Below the pieces are notes generated by a model. That model searched no databases and was not told the origin of the DNA. It saw only the letters and a program-made list of their open reading frames with translations. This document shows, piece after piece, positions 7,411 to 16,017 of a DNA stretch of 64,000 nt; positions within the stretch are counted from its first letter, which is position 1, and each line of letters starts with the position of its first letter. A program made the position numbers and the translations under genes. The DNA is from Candidatus Omnitrophota bacterium (GTDB lineage: Bacteria; Omnitrophota; Gorgyraeia; 2-02-FULL-51-18), in NCBI GenBank assembly GCA_022072175.1, contig JAJVIE010000013.1, positions 27,930-91,929 on the forward strand, given 5' to 3'.

Positions 7411-9074
7411 GGAGCTTGCGGCGCTCCGCGACGCAGACGCACGGCGGCCTCCACCAACAGCAGGACCGACAATGTCATCAACAGCATCGCCACGACGGCG
7501 ACGGTGTCGGGTACCGGACCGCCCGCCAGCCACCGCGATATCGCCGTCCAGATCAGACGGCCCAGCGACCAGAGGGTCATCACGAGCATGAACGCCATCG
7601 GCACGGCGGCCAACTGCCAGCGCTTGCCCGTCCGTTTCAGCCACAACGCCAGCATCATGAGCGTCAGAGCGGCCAACAGCTGATTGGACGTCCCGAAGAG
7701 CGTCCAGAAGACCTTCCACGCCGGCAGGACCGAACCGTCGGCACCCGTCAAACGCAAGCTCACGCAGAAAAGCGGCAGTCCGAGGCTCAACAGCGTCGCC
7801 GTCACGCGGCCTTTATCGCCCTTCCATCCGAGCAGTTCTTGCAGGACGTAGCGCGCCAGGCGCGTGGTCACATCGAGCGTGTCGTAGATGAACGTCGTGA
7901 ACGCCAACAGCGCGAACGTGCGCGCGTAGTCTCGCGGCACTCCAAAATGACTGACGAAGCGGCTCAATCCCTCCGCGTACACGCGGTCCGGCGAGGCTCC
8001 GGAGCCGACATCGCCGCGGCTGAGGATCATCACGGTGGCCAGCGCCACCACGGCCACAAGACCCTCGAGCAGCATCGCGCCGTACCCGACCGTGTGGCAG
8101 TGGCTCTCCTTGGACACCTGTTTGGACGTCGTGCCCGAGCAGACGATGCCGTGGAACCCCGAGCAGGCGCCGCAGGCCACGGTCACGAACAGCACCGGGA
8201 ACAACGGCATGCCATGCGGACTGGTCCAGCCGATGAAAGCCGGGTACTGCACGGTCTCGCCGCCGAGGAAGAGGCCCACCACACCCGCCGCGAGCGTCAC
8301 GTACAGAAAGAACCCGCCCAGATATCCGCGCGGCTGCAGCAGGACCCACACCGGCGCCAGTGAGGCGGCCAGGCAATACACGAGCAGCACCACGTTCCAG
8401 GTCTTCTGGGGATCGCCGAGCGGCGTGGACGGCAGACGCAGCGGCAGGCTGGGCCCGTAGGCGATGGCCAGTACCACGAGCGCCAGGAAGAACGGTGTGG
8501 CCCACTTGAGCGGCATGCGCAGGACCTTGAGCGCCAAGCCCATGACCACTCCGAGCACCAGGTACAACGTCGAAGCGGTCGCGACACCCCCTCCGAGTTC
8601 CGGCTCCGTGAACGAAGCGCTCGTCAGGTCGGTGAAGGCCGTGATCACGTACAACAGCGACAACCACACGAAAGCCAGGAACAGCACATGCCCCCTGCGG
8701 CCCAGGTGTACGCGCATCATCTCCACCACGGACGAGGCGCCGTGACGCACCGACCCGGCCAGGCTCGCGAAGTCATGCATGGCCCCGAAGAAGATCGACC
8801 CGAGCACGATCCACAAGAGGACCGGTAACCAGCCGAACCACAGCGCCCCGAGGATCGGGCCGACGATCGGACCGGCCGCGGCGATCGCGGAAAAATGCTG
8901 GCCGAGCAGGAAGCCCTTGCCGGCGGGCTCGAAATCCACGCCGTCGTTCTTGAGCACCGCGGGCGTCGGCCTCTCGTCGTCGAGCTCGAAGTGCTTCGCC
9001 AGATAGCGCCCGTACGTGCGGTAGGCCGCCCAGAACACCACGCAGACACCCAACGCGATCCAGGAGAGGTTCAT
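7407..9074 (-). CDS. cstA: Carbon starvation protein CstA, peptide/pyruvate transporter family
   Basis: A 555-aa polytopic membrane protein. The N-terminus carries the CstA signature (DFEPAGKGFLLGQHFSAIAA and GPIVGPILGALWFGWLP), followed by many transmembrane segments and the conserved GACSGFHGIVCSGTTSKQ region. It is shorter than E. coli CstA (about 700 aa) but within the range of compact members. The family imports peptides or pyruvate during carbon limitation. It sits between a receiver protein (4-nt overlap) and bolA (4-nt overlap), so the three are probably one transcript. Confidence 0.92.
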   Translation of the reverse strand: MNLSWIALGVCVVFWAAYRTYGRYLAKHFELDDERPTPAVLKNDGVDFEPAGKGFLLGQHFSAIAAAGPIVGPILGALWFGWLPVLLWIVLGSIFFGAMHDFASLAGSVRHGASSVVEMMRVHLGRRGHVLFLAFVWLSLLYVITAFTDLTSASFTEPELGGGVATASTLYLVLGVVMGLALKVLRMPLKWATPFFLALVVLAIAYGPSLPLRLPSTPLGDPQKTWNVVLLVYCLAASLAPVWVLLQPRGYLGGFFLYVTLAAGVVGLFLGGETVQYPAFIGWTSPHGMPLFPVLFVTVACGACSGFHGIVCSGTTSKQVSKESHCHTVGYGAMLLEGLVAVVALATVMILSRGDVGSGASPDRVYAEGLSRFVSHFGVPRDYARTFALLAFTTFIYDTLDVTTRLARYVLQELLGWKGDKGRVTATLLSLGLPLFCVSLRLTGADGSVLPAWKVFWTLFGTSNQLLAALTLMMLALWLKRTGKRWQLAAVPMAFMLVMTLWSLGRLIWTAISRWLAGGPVPDTVAVVAMLLMTLSVLLLVEAAVRLRRGAPQAP

Positions 9075-9523
9075 CGACCTGACTTTCCTGCGGGGATCAG
9101 CGCCGTCACGAGGAAGAAACGCAGGATCTCTCCGATCGAACGATCCAGCGCCGAGGCGCCGAGAGGACGCTGCACGTACGCGTTGGCTCCGAGCTCATAG
9201 GCCTGTCTCACATCAGAGGCCCGCGTCGAACGGCTCCAGACGATGACCGGCAGGGTCCTCAAGGTCCGGTGGGAGCGGATCTTCTCGAGCGCCCACAACC
9301 CTCCGTGCAGCGGCATGCCCAGATCGAGCAGGATCAGGTCGGGACGGGGAGCGCGGCGGTACGGAGGCTTGCGCAACAGATAGACCAGGAGCTCCGCTCC
9401 GTCGAGGACGCGCTCGGTCCGCGCGCCCAGCCCCGCCGCTGAGACAGCTTCGCGGGCCATCTCGTAGACATCGTCGTCGTCCTGCGCGATCAGCACGGTC
9501 CGTTGCCGGAGGTCAGAGCTCAT
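9071..9523 (-). CDS. Stand-alone response regulator (Rcp1-like receiver)
   Basis: A 150-aa receiver domain without an output domain: acidic pocket QDDDDVYE, phosphoacceptor Asp in LILLDLGMPLHGG, switch Ser in VIVWSRS, and a changed final position (VQRPLG where Lys-Pro is usual). The missing conserved Lys may reduce normal phosphorylation signalling. A TACAAT -10 ends eight bases before the ATG, so the message may be leaderless. It overlaps cstA by four bases and may tune its operon, but no partner kinase is adjacent. Confidence 0.8.
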   Translation of the reverse strand: MSSDLRQRTVLIAQDDDDVYEMAREAVSAAGLGARTERVLDGAELLVYLLRKPPYRRAPRPDLILLDLGMPLHGGLWALEKIRSHRTLRTLPVIVWSRSTRASDVRQAYELGANAYVQRPLGASALDRSIGEILRFFLVTALIPAGKSGR

Positions 9524-9529
9524 GGGCGT

Positions 9530-10231
9530 CTATTGTACACGCGCTGTCCCTTGTTCGTACGGCAGCAGAACGAACCCTCGGTCCTGTCCCACCGCCGGAT
9601 CATAGGCGACCGACGTCATCGCCGCTCGCAGTCCGGCGGGACAGGCCTCGCGCGTGAGGGCCGCCAGCCGCTTGGGCGGGTGCGAGCGATGGTGGACGCG
9701 CGCCAGGATCTCCTGACCCAGGAAACAGCCCTTGGTGTACGACACATGGCTGTCGTCGTAGACGTTGAGCAGCAGTTCCTCATCGAAATCCTCCCCCTGC
9801 TCGGCCAGCCCGCGGGACATCCGGTAGAGGTCGTATTCGGCGCGTGTCACTTCAACGTCCATAGGAGCGCTGGACAACAGCGTCTCACAATCACGATGGC
9901 GGATCACATAGAGGTCCGGAGGATTCTCCGCTACGCCGTACTCCAGGTGCAGATAGACACGATAGGAAGGATCGGGCCGGAGTTCCACGTCCAGGAGAGG
10001 CAAGTATTTGGACAGATGTTGGATGAGCCGCTCGACATAGGCCGTGCCGACCACGAGCAAACTCTCCTCAGCGGACAGCTTGCGGTGCAACGCCACCGCC
10101 ACCACACGGCCTTTGAGATCGACGAAAGCCGTCTCCGGCTTGTCGGCGTCATTGGTCGCGTAACCCTTCAGGAGCTGGTCCGGCCGCCCGCTCACCCGTA
10201 GCACGGTCTTGGTCTGCGCATAAACTCGCAT
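9530..10231 (-). CDS. YgfZ/GcvT-like folate-binding protein
   Basis: A 233-aa protein of the aminomethyltransferase-like fold. The diagnostic YgfZ motif is present as KGCFLGQEILARVHHR. YgfZ proteins use tetrahydrofolate to help repair or assemble certain iron-sulfur enzymes, including MiaB. The protein is shorter than E. coli YgfZ (326 aa), so the C-terminal barrel is reduced. A weak -10 (TAGCAT) ends six bases before the ATG. The neighbouring 490-bp spacer holds only a repeat element. Confidence 0.75.
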   Translation of the reverse strand: MRVYAQTKTVLRVSGRPDQLLKGYATNDADKPETAFVDLKGRVVAVALHRKLSAEESLLVVGTAYVERLIQHLSKYLPLLDVELRPDPSYRVYLHLEYGVAENPPDLYVIRHRDCETLLSSAPMDVEVTRAEYDLYRMSRGLAEQGEDFDEELLLNVYDDSHVSYTKGCFLGQEILARVHHRSHPPKRLAALTREACPAGLRAAMTSVAYDPAVGQDRGFVLLPYEQGTARVQ

Positions 10232-10270
10232 GGCCCTATGCTAACACACTGCTGGGGCCCAGACTCTTCC

Positions 10271-10714
10271 GTATCCCCCTCACGGGTCCTTTCGCGGAAC
10301 AGCCCCAAGAAGATAGAGCCCGCCACCCGTTCGGGGGTAGCTGGATCCACGGACGCAGTCCGGAGGGGACGTGTTGATGCAGTGTCTTTCGACCTCAACG
10401 CGTTCGGTCGACCTGAGCTCCCGGTCACGGTCTCCCGAAGGCCGAGTTCGACTTTTCGGCTCCCCTACAGTTCCTTATCCGTCCGAGGTAAGTCGTTGGG
10501 GAGACGGCACGCTTGAGCTTGCCGAGGGGCCCCACGACTTACCGAGTGACGATCGTGCCTGGGAGCCAGAAAAGTCGACTCGAGGCCGAAGGGAGAGCGT
10601 GATCGGGAGATCAGGAGGTCGACAGGAGCCTTGGGGAAAACCCTAAAAGACTATAGGGAAGACTCCCAATGCGCGTCTGAGAGCGTTGCGCGACAGGACC
10701 CGTGAGGGGGATAC
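10271..10714. repeat. Gene-free inverted-repeat element with 20-bp perfect terminal repeats
   Basis: The ends GTATCCCCCTCACGGGTCCT (10271-10290) and its exact reverse complement (10695-10714) bound a 444-bp stretch with no gene. Inside, 10407-10443 pairs imperfectly with 10584-10623, 10442-10463 with 10561-10582, and 10490-10503 with 10529-10542, giving one long branched hairpin of about 215 nt. Parts recur at 46735-46780 and 61815-61903. It could be a MITE-like element or a structured RNA. It fills the 490-bp gap between the YgfZ-like and MEMO genes. Confidence 0.7.
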
Positions 10715-10722
10715 AGATGAGA

Positions 10723-12282
10723 TCAAGTAGAAGATTCCGTGTGCAAGTCTAGGGGTTCTTCGAAGATCTCGCAGGTGAAGGTGTAGAGTTCGGTGTCGGG
10801 ATCCTTCCAGCAGTCGGCGGCAAGACCGGCTTTCTGGGTGCACAACTCCGACAGGAAACGCTCCCGGCTCCAGCCGGTCTCCGTCGCGACCTGCGGCAGG
10901 AACACACCTCCGGCCTCGCCTCGCCGCACGATGACGCCGTGGTGTCCGAGCTCGATAGCATCGGCGTTGGCTATGCGTTCGGGAGGGCTCAGCACCGAGA
11001 TCTCGATGTGCAGTTCTTCAAGCTCCTGCGGACGCACGCGCCTGAAGCGCGGATCGCGAGCGGCCGCCTGAGCCATGTGCTCGACGGCTCGGTACAGCGG
11101 CTCCGATGCGTACAAACCGCCGATACAGCCGCGCAGTTGTCCTTGGTTGCGGAGCGTCACGAAGACCGCCCGGGGCTCGAGCAACAGCGGATCGCTCGGT
11201 GCCGTCAGTTCTCCGCTCCGCCCGGCAAGCCTCCTTTGGAGAGCGCTTCGAGCCCGCCACAACAGCTCCTGCCGCTGCGAGGACCCATAGACCCCGACTT
11301 CGTTCCCGGACCGAGGAGCCGACACGGGGGCGGCCCCGGCGTCGGTGAGGATCACAGCTCCGTATCCGACGACCCTGTGATGCCCTCCTCCGGCGTCCGC
11401 GCTCGTCGTGTAATCGAGGACTTCGAGATGCCCTCCGCCGGGCAGACGACGAGCCGTCTCCAGAGCGGTCAACACCGCCGCCGCTCCGCAGAGCTCGGAG
11501 GTCCCGTCGGCCAACGCCCGGTACAACGCGGCCGTATCCCCGGAGCGGATGAGCTCGAGCGTCCGCCGGTCCATCTCGTAGGTCGGAGCCAGGTCGCGAT
11601 AGTGGCTCATATCGGTGGAGAATACGATCAACGCTTTGCGGCCGGCGGTGTGCCGCAGGACGGACTCCGCCAGCGCCGAGGTGTTGGCCGGAGAAGGATC
11701 GCTCGTCAGGATCGGCACGATCCGCGCTTTGGGCAGGACCCTTTGCAGGAACGGCAGCTGGACCTCGAGCGAGTGTTCGTTCAGATGAGGGTCCGGAGGA
11801 TGTGCAAAAGAAGTGTTGTCGGCTGCGATCGCCCGGGCCAGATCGGTGTCCACCGCCATCCGGCCCAGCGGCGTGATCCAATCCCCCTCGGTCCAGATCG
11901 ATGCTCCACGAAAGACCGCATGATGACTGGGGCCGATGAGGACCACGGTGTCGATATCGGCGCCGCGGACGGTCCGATAGGCCGCGGCAGCGGTCCGTCC
12001 GGAGTAGACGTACCCTGCGTGCGGTACGATGAGCGCCCGGGGCGGGCGGCCAGATACGGCCGAGGAGACGGGCGCTTTGATCTCGCAGGTCTTCAGAAGA
12101 GCGGTCAGTTCGGAGGCGTCCGCCGGATAGAACGTCCCCGCGACGGCCGCTGTCCGCTCGGCTCCTGCGGCTTGGCCCGCCAGGCACAGGATCAACCAGG
12201 CGGCGCAAAATACCCCACCCGCTCCGCGCCGGAGTGTTCTACAATCGTCGCCGGGGGCCTCGACGGCCCTGACTGACCTCAC
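10723..12282 (-). CDS. MEMO1-AMMECR1 fusion with predicted signal peptide
   Basis: A 519-aa protein. After a hydrophobic leader (CAAWLILCLAGQAAGA) comes a MEMO domain (VAGTFYPADASEL, VPHAGYVYSGRTAAAAYRT; residues ~45-300). It is followed by AMMECR1 (about 340-510) with the LRGCIGGL hallmark. Both are subunits of the AmmeMemoRadiSam system, normally encoded with a radical SAM protein that is not present here. The GTG at 12282 is supported by GGAGG six bases upstream. The export signal is unusual, because these domains are usually cytoplasmic. Confidence 0.8.
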   Translation of the reverse strand: MRSVRAVEAPGDDCRTLRRGAGGVFCAAWLILCLAGQAAGAERTAAVAGTFYPADASELTALLKTCEIKAPVSSAVSGRPPRALIVPHAGYVYSGRTAAAAYRTVRGADIDTVVLIGPSHHAVFRGASIWTEGDWITPLGRMAVDTDLARAIAADNTSFAHPPDPHLNEHSLEVQLPFLQRVLPKARIVPILTSDPSPANTSALAESVLRHTAGRKALIVFSTDMSHYRDLAPTYEMDRRTLELIRSGDTAALYRALADGTSELCGAAAVLTALETARRLPGGGHLEVLDYTTSADAGGGHHRVVGYGAVILTDAGAAPVSAPRSGNEVGVYGSSQRQELLWRARSALQRRLAGRSGELTAPSDPLLLEPRAVFVTLRNQGQLRGCIGGLYASEPLYRAVEHMAQAAARDPRFRRVRPQELEELHIEISVLSPPERIANADAIELGHHGVIVRRGEAGGVFLPQVATETGWSRERFLSELCTQKAGLAADCWKDPDTELYTFTCEIFEEPLDLHTESST

Positions 12283-12283
12283 G

Positions 12284-12293
12284 GGAGGCCTCC
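12284..12293. promoter_or_regulatory. Palindromic Shine-Dalgarno shared by two divergent genes
   Basis: GGAGGCCTCC is a perfect palindrome. On the plus strand GGAGG lies six bases before the HIT-gene ATG (12295). On the minus strand the same block lies six bases before the MEMO-AMMECR1 GTG (12282). The two start codons are only 12 bases apart, so each promoter must lie inside the opposite gene. Confidence 0.65.
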
Positions 12294-12294
12294 G

Positions 12295-12690
12295 ATGTCC
12301 ACGTTGTTCACCAAGATGCTCGACGGAGAGGTCCGCTCTCATCGGCTGGCCGAGACCGAGCGGTCCGTCGCGATCCTCGAGCCGAGCCCGCTGGCCGAGG
12401 GCCACGCGCTCGTTTTCCCGCGCAAGCCGATCGACTGGATCTACGATCTGGACGACGCGGACCTCAAGGACCTGCTCCTGCTGTCCAAGCGCGTCGCGCA
12501 CGCCCTGCGGCGCACCGTCCCCTGCGACAAGGTCGCTCTGGCGGCCTACGGGCTCAAGGTCCGGCACGCCCATCTGCACCTGGTCCCGGTCAGCGGCCGC
12601 GCCGGAGAGCTCGATCTCACCCGCACGCGGCCCGAGGCCGACGACGACGCGCTGGCCGTGCTGGCCGAGCGCGTGCGCTCCGCGCTGTAG
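12295..12690 (+). CDS. HIT-family nucleotide hydrolase/transferase
   Basis: A 131-aa HIT protein with the HxHxH motif HAHLHLVPV near residue 84 and the upstream HALVFPRKPIDWIYDLDD strand typical of Hint/HinT proteins. These hydrolyse AMP-linked or phosphoramidate substrates. The start is fixed by the palindromic GGAGG site. Its stop lies three bases from the stop of the convergent spermidine-synthase-like gene. Confidence 0.88.
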   Translation: MSTLFTKMLDGEVRSHRLAETERSVAILEPSPLAEGHALVFPRKPIDWIYDLDDADLKDLLLLSKRVAHALRRTVPCDKVALAAYGLKVRHAHLHLVPVSGRAGELDLTRTRPEADDDALAVLAERVRSAL

Positions 12691-12692
12691 AG

Positions 12693-14264
12693 CTAGTCGC
12701 GGACCTTCCGCGCTTCACGCACGGCTTTCAGAGGGTCCATGAACGCTTCCATGATGCGCCGATGCACCGGATGCCAGCCGCGGGCCGACAGCTCCGGCAG
12801 GATGCTCAGACCGTAGCGTTCGACCGGCGCGTAGTCGTCGGTGAGCACGGGCACGTCGCCCGGGATCGTACCCACCCACACGTGCTGCAGATAGCCGTTG
12901 AGCTCCGAGTCGGTGCTGAAATACTTGGGCTTGCGGTCCGACTTGAGCGCCACGATGACGAGGTTCTGCACGCGTTTGCCGTCGTCGGGATGCTGGACCG
13001 CGTAGACGAGCACGCGCGGGAAGACCTGCCGGAGGGTCTCGAGCTCCGCTCGGAGCAGGCGTCCCTTGTCCCCCTCCACCGCCGAGATGAAGTTGAAGAT
13101 CGCCACACCGTCGTCGGTCAGCACCGCGTGGATGCGCCGCATCGCCTCGAGGGTCGTCAGCTGGTGCGGGATCGCGAAGGACCTGAAAGCGTCCCCGAGC
13201 ACCGCGTCGTAGCGCTCCGTCGAACGGTTGAGCAGCGTGCGCGCGTCCTCGTGGTAGATCTTCAGCCTGGGATCGTCCTTGAGCCCGAAATGCTCACGGG
13301 CCAACTGCGTCAGCCCCGGGTCGATCTCAACGACATCCATGGTCGCCTCGGGGTTGCGAGCCAGGAAATCTTTGGGGTAAGAGTACGCCGCCCCGCCGAT
13401 CATGAGCACGCTCTTGAGGTCCGGTTTGAAATGCGCCGCCAGCCGGTAGTACCGTGTGTAGTCGGCCACCAGCTCGTTCGATCCGACGAGCATCGCCGAG
13501 CTGTTCTCGTCGTTGACCTGCATCCGGCGCACGCGCCGGCCCATCTTGTCGGCCGTATCGAAGATCCACACGCGGTTGTAGCGCGTGTTCACGTCGATCA
13601 GATCACCCTTGAGGACGAGCTCGTAGGCCTCGGACCGGGCACAGCCGAACAGGAGCGCGCCGACGACCAAGGCACGCGCCAGACGGCCTTGAGCATGGGC
13701 CAGCAACGCCGTCGAGCACAAGAGAGCGGCCAGCATCAAGAGGATGACGGTGTTGCTGAAGCTGGCGATGAGCACGAACCCGGTCAGGAAGGTCCCGCTG
13801 ATGCTCCCGATCGTGGAGAGCGCGTACAGACGGCCGACCGTCGTGCCCGAGCGGTCGATCTCATGGATGCTGAGCCGAGCCGCGAACGGCAGCACCGCCC
13901 CCAGGAGTACGCTCGGCGGACCGAAGAGCACCACCGTGGCCGCCACCGCGGCCAATCGCACGTCGTCGAAAGCATTGAGCACCACCACCAGGAGCGGGTC
14001 GGCCAGGTAAGCCACCAGCGCGATGTACAATCCGGCCGCGAAGATGATCCTCGAGAAGAGCTTGGTCTCCGGCGCCCGGTCGGCCAGCTGGCCGCCCCAG
14101 TAGTAGCCGGCGCTGAGCGCGGCCAGCACGATCCCGATGAGGCTGGTCCAGATGTAGATCGACGTGCCGAGGTACGGCGCGAACACGCGCGAGCCCACCA
14201 GCTCCATCGTCATGGTCCCGGCCCCGCACAGCAGCACCACCACTTCGAGCAGTCTTGCGGCCAT
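12693..14264 (-). CDS. Membrane-fused spermidine-synthase-like protein
   Basis: A 523-aa protein. The N-terminal ~200 residues form several transmembrane helices, opening with the motif TMTMELVGSRVFAPYLGTSIYIWTS found in fused MFS/spermidine-synthase proteins. The C-terminal half is a Rossmann methyltransferase-like domain: SVLMIGGAAYSYPKDF, then MDVVEIDPGLTQLA and YDAVLGDAF. True SpeE enzymes have DxxxDD-type substrate residues that I cannot confirm here, so polyamine synthesis is uncertain. The ATG at 14264 begins the first membrane helix and lies just after the kinase gene, likely in one operon. Confidence 0.8.
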   Translation of the reverse strand: MAARLLEVVVLLCGAGTMTMELVGSRVFAPYLGTSIYIWTSLIGIVLAALSAGYYWGGQLADRAPETKLFSRIIFAAGLYIALVAYLADPLLVVVLNAFDDVRLAAVAATVVLFGPPSVLLGAVLPFAARLSIHEIDRSGTTVGRLYALSTIGSISGTFLTGFVLIASFSNTVILLMLAALLCSTALLAHAQGRLARALVVGALLFGCARSEAYELVLKGDLIDVNTRYNRVWIFDTADKMGRRVRRMQVNDENSSAMLVGSNELVADYTRYYRLAAHFKPDLKSVLMIGGAAYSYPKDFLARNPEATMDVVEIDPGLTQLAREHFGLKDDPRLKIYHEDARTLLNRSTERYDAVLGDAFRSFAIPHQLTTLEAMRRIHAVLTDDGVAIFNFISAVEGDKGRLLRAELETLRQVFPRVLVYAVQHPDDGKRVQNLVIVALKSDRKPKYFSTDSELNGYLQHVWVGTIPGDVPVLTDDYAPVERYGLSILPELSARGWHPVHRRIMEAFMDPLKAVREARKVRD

Positions 14265-14275
14265 CGATCTTCCTC

Positions 14276-15487
14276 CTATTGAGCGGAACGGGTCTTGGGC
14301 AGTGACACGGTGAACGTCGTGCCCTGGCCCGGCGAGCTCTTGACGCGGATCTCCCCTCCGTGACGCCGGACGATGTCGCGGCAGATACCGAGACCCAGAC
14401 CCGTACCGGTCTCGGCCCCTTTGGTCGTGAAGAACGGCTCGAAAAGCCTCGCCTGCACCTCCGGCGTCATCCCACAGCTGTCGTCCTCGACGTCCACCGC
14501 CACACCGGTGCCGTCGGACCGGGTCCGCAGCGTGATCGTCCCGCGGTCCGGGATCGCCTGCGCGGCGTTGACGATGAGGTTGATGAACACCTGGGCCAGT
14601 TGCTGCGGGTTGCACTCGATGACGCCGAGCTCCTGGTACTCCTTGCGCAGTTGGACCTTGGTGCGGAAACGGTGAAAAACGATGCTGACCACGCTGTCGA
14701 GGATGCGGTTGGGGTCCTCGGTGACGCGCTCTCCCTTGTCCGTGCGCGAGAACATGCGGATGTCGCGGACGATATGCGCCATCGCCTCCGCGCACTGGCG
14801 CGCCTGCTCGAGGAACTGCCGGGTATCGGCCAGGCTCTCGGACGGCACGGCTTTCCACTCCTCGATCTGGGCCGACACCGCGGAAAGAAAACCCTGCACG
14901 GCCATGAGGGGGTTATTGATCTCATGCGCGATGCCGGCGGACAGCAGTCCGATGGTCGCCAGCTTGTCGGCCTGCATGAGTTGTGACTGCGTCCTCAGCA
15001 GGTCCTCGTAGACGCGCTGGAGATCGTCCATCGCGAACTTGAGCAGACCTTCGTGGGCTTCGACCTCGACGGCGCGCTCGTCCAGGTCACGGCGCAGGCG
15101 CTCCAAGAGCTCCGAGGCGCGTTTGGTAGCGGTCAGGTCCCGGATCACGTAGAAGACCCTGTCGTGCTGGTGTACATCGGGGGGCAGTTGGGTGGCTTCG
15201 ATGTAGAGCGGGCCCTGCTCGGTGTCGACCACGCCCTCGAAGCGCTCCGGGCGATGCTGCGCGGACAGGTCCAGCGGGACGGCCGAACCGCCATCGGTCC
15301 TTAACGCCAGCACCGCCGACAGCGCCGGACGCTCGCCCCGGTATCTGTCCGCGAAGAGCTCCCTGAAACGGCGGCTGGCCCACAGGATATGCCCGTCACG
15401 GCCGACGCCGACGAGCATCTCACCGGCGGCCTCGAGCGCTCTCTCCAGACGCCGGGGCTCTCCCGGCCGCTCGGCGTGCGCGGTCAA
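14276..15487 (-). CDS. PAS-domain sensor histidine kinase
   Basis: A 403-aa soluble kinase. A PAS domain occupies about residues 15-130 (MLVGVGRDGHILWASRRF), then a coiled linker. The HisKA box is GIAHEINNPLMAVQGF, with the phospho-His in AHEINNP. The HATPase_c boxes are N (NLIVNAAQAIP), G1 (DDSCGM) and G2 (TGLGLGICRDIVRRHGG). There are no transmembrane segments, so it senses a cytoplasmic signal. It overlaps the ferritin gene by four bases and has no adjacent receiver. Confidence 0.9.
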   Translation of the reverse strand: MTAHAERPGEPRRLERALEAAGEMLVGVGRDGHILWASRRFRELFADRYRGERPALSAVLALRTDGGSAVPLDLSAQHRPERFEGVVDTEQGPLYIEATQLPPDVHQHDRVFYVIRDLTATKRASELLERLRRDLDERAVEVEAHEGLLKFAMDDLQRVYEDLLRTQSQLMQADKLATIGLLSAGIAHEINNPLMAVQGFLSAVSAQIEEWKAVPSESLADTRQFLEQARQCAEAMAHIVRDIRMFSRTDKGERVTEDPNRILDSVVSIVFHRFRTKVQLRKEYQELGVIECNPQQLAQVFINLIVNAAQAIPDRGTITLRTRSDGTGVAVDVEDDSCGMTPEVQARLFEPFFTTKGAETGTGLGLGICRDIVRRHGGEIRVKSSPGQGTTFTVSLPKTRSAQ

Positions 15488-15993
15488 GCTCCGGCTTTCT
15501 GCGGCGCGACCTTCTTGCCGATCTCCTTGTCGACGAAGAAAAGTCCACGGCCTTCGGTGCCGGCGATGCGGAGAAGATCGAGGATGGAGCGGAACAGGTG
15601 CTCCTCCTCATGCTGTTCGGCCACGTACCACTGCAGGAAATTGAAGCTGGAGTAGTCCTTCTCCGCCAAGCAGACGGACACCAGCGCGTTGATGGACGCG
15701 GTGACGTGCAGTTCGTTCTCGAGGGTCTTCTCGAAAACCTCGGACAGGGACCTGAAATCGCGCGGAGGTTCCTTGACCGTGCGCAGCGCCGCATGCCCCC
15801 CCGCGTCGTTGACGTAGTGGAAGAGCTTGAGCATGTGCGCCCGCTCGGCCTCGGCGTGACCGTACAGGAACGCCGCTGAGCCTTGGTAACCGTTCTTGTC
15901 GCACCACGAGGCCATCGACAGGTAGGCGTTGGAGGCGAAGGCCTCCTCGGCGATCTGATCGTTGAGCGCGTCCTGGATCTTCTGGGTCAGCAT
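15484..15993 (-). CDS. ftnA: Bacterial non-heme ferritin
   Basis: A 169-aa four-helix ferritin. The diiron ferroxidase residues fit the pattern: Glu in QIAEEAFASNAYLSMA, the EAERAHMLKLFHYV helix with the ExxH pair, and the later EQHEEEHLF helix. It stores iron as ferric mineral in the cytoplasm. The stop overlaps the histidine-kinase start (ATGA), so storage and signalling genes are co-translated. Dps and AhpC/OxyR genes elsewhere in the window point to a developed iron/peroxide defence. Confidence 0.9.
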   Translation of the reverse strand: MLTQKIQDALNDQIAEEAFASNAYLSMASWCDKNGYQGSAAFLYGHAEAERAHMLKLFHYVNDAGGHAALRTVKEPPRDFRSLSEVFEKTLENELHVTASINALVSVCLAEKDYSSFNFLQWYVAEQHEEEHLFRSILDLLRIAGTEGRGLFFVDKEIGKKVAPQKAGA

Positions 15994-16017
15994 GGTCCTC
16001 CTCCGATGGTACGGCTG

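Noticed and set aside
10271..10714. Group II intron or retron
   Set aside because: No reverse transcriptase, no 5' GTGYG boundary and no recognisable domain V; the perfect terminal repeats fit a MITE-like element better.
12762..14282. A 506-codon open frame antisense to the spermidine-synthase-like gene
   Set aside because: It is His/Arg/Gln-rich with no domain or Shine-Dalgarno; it is a shadow of a well-supported gene.
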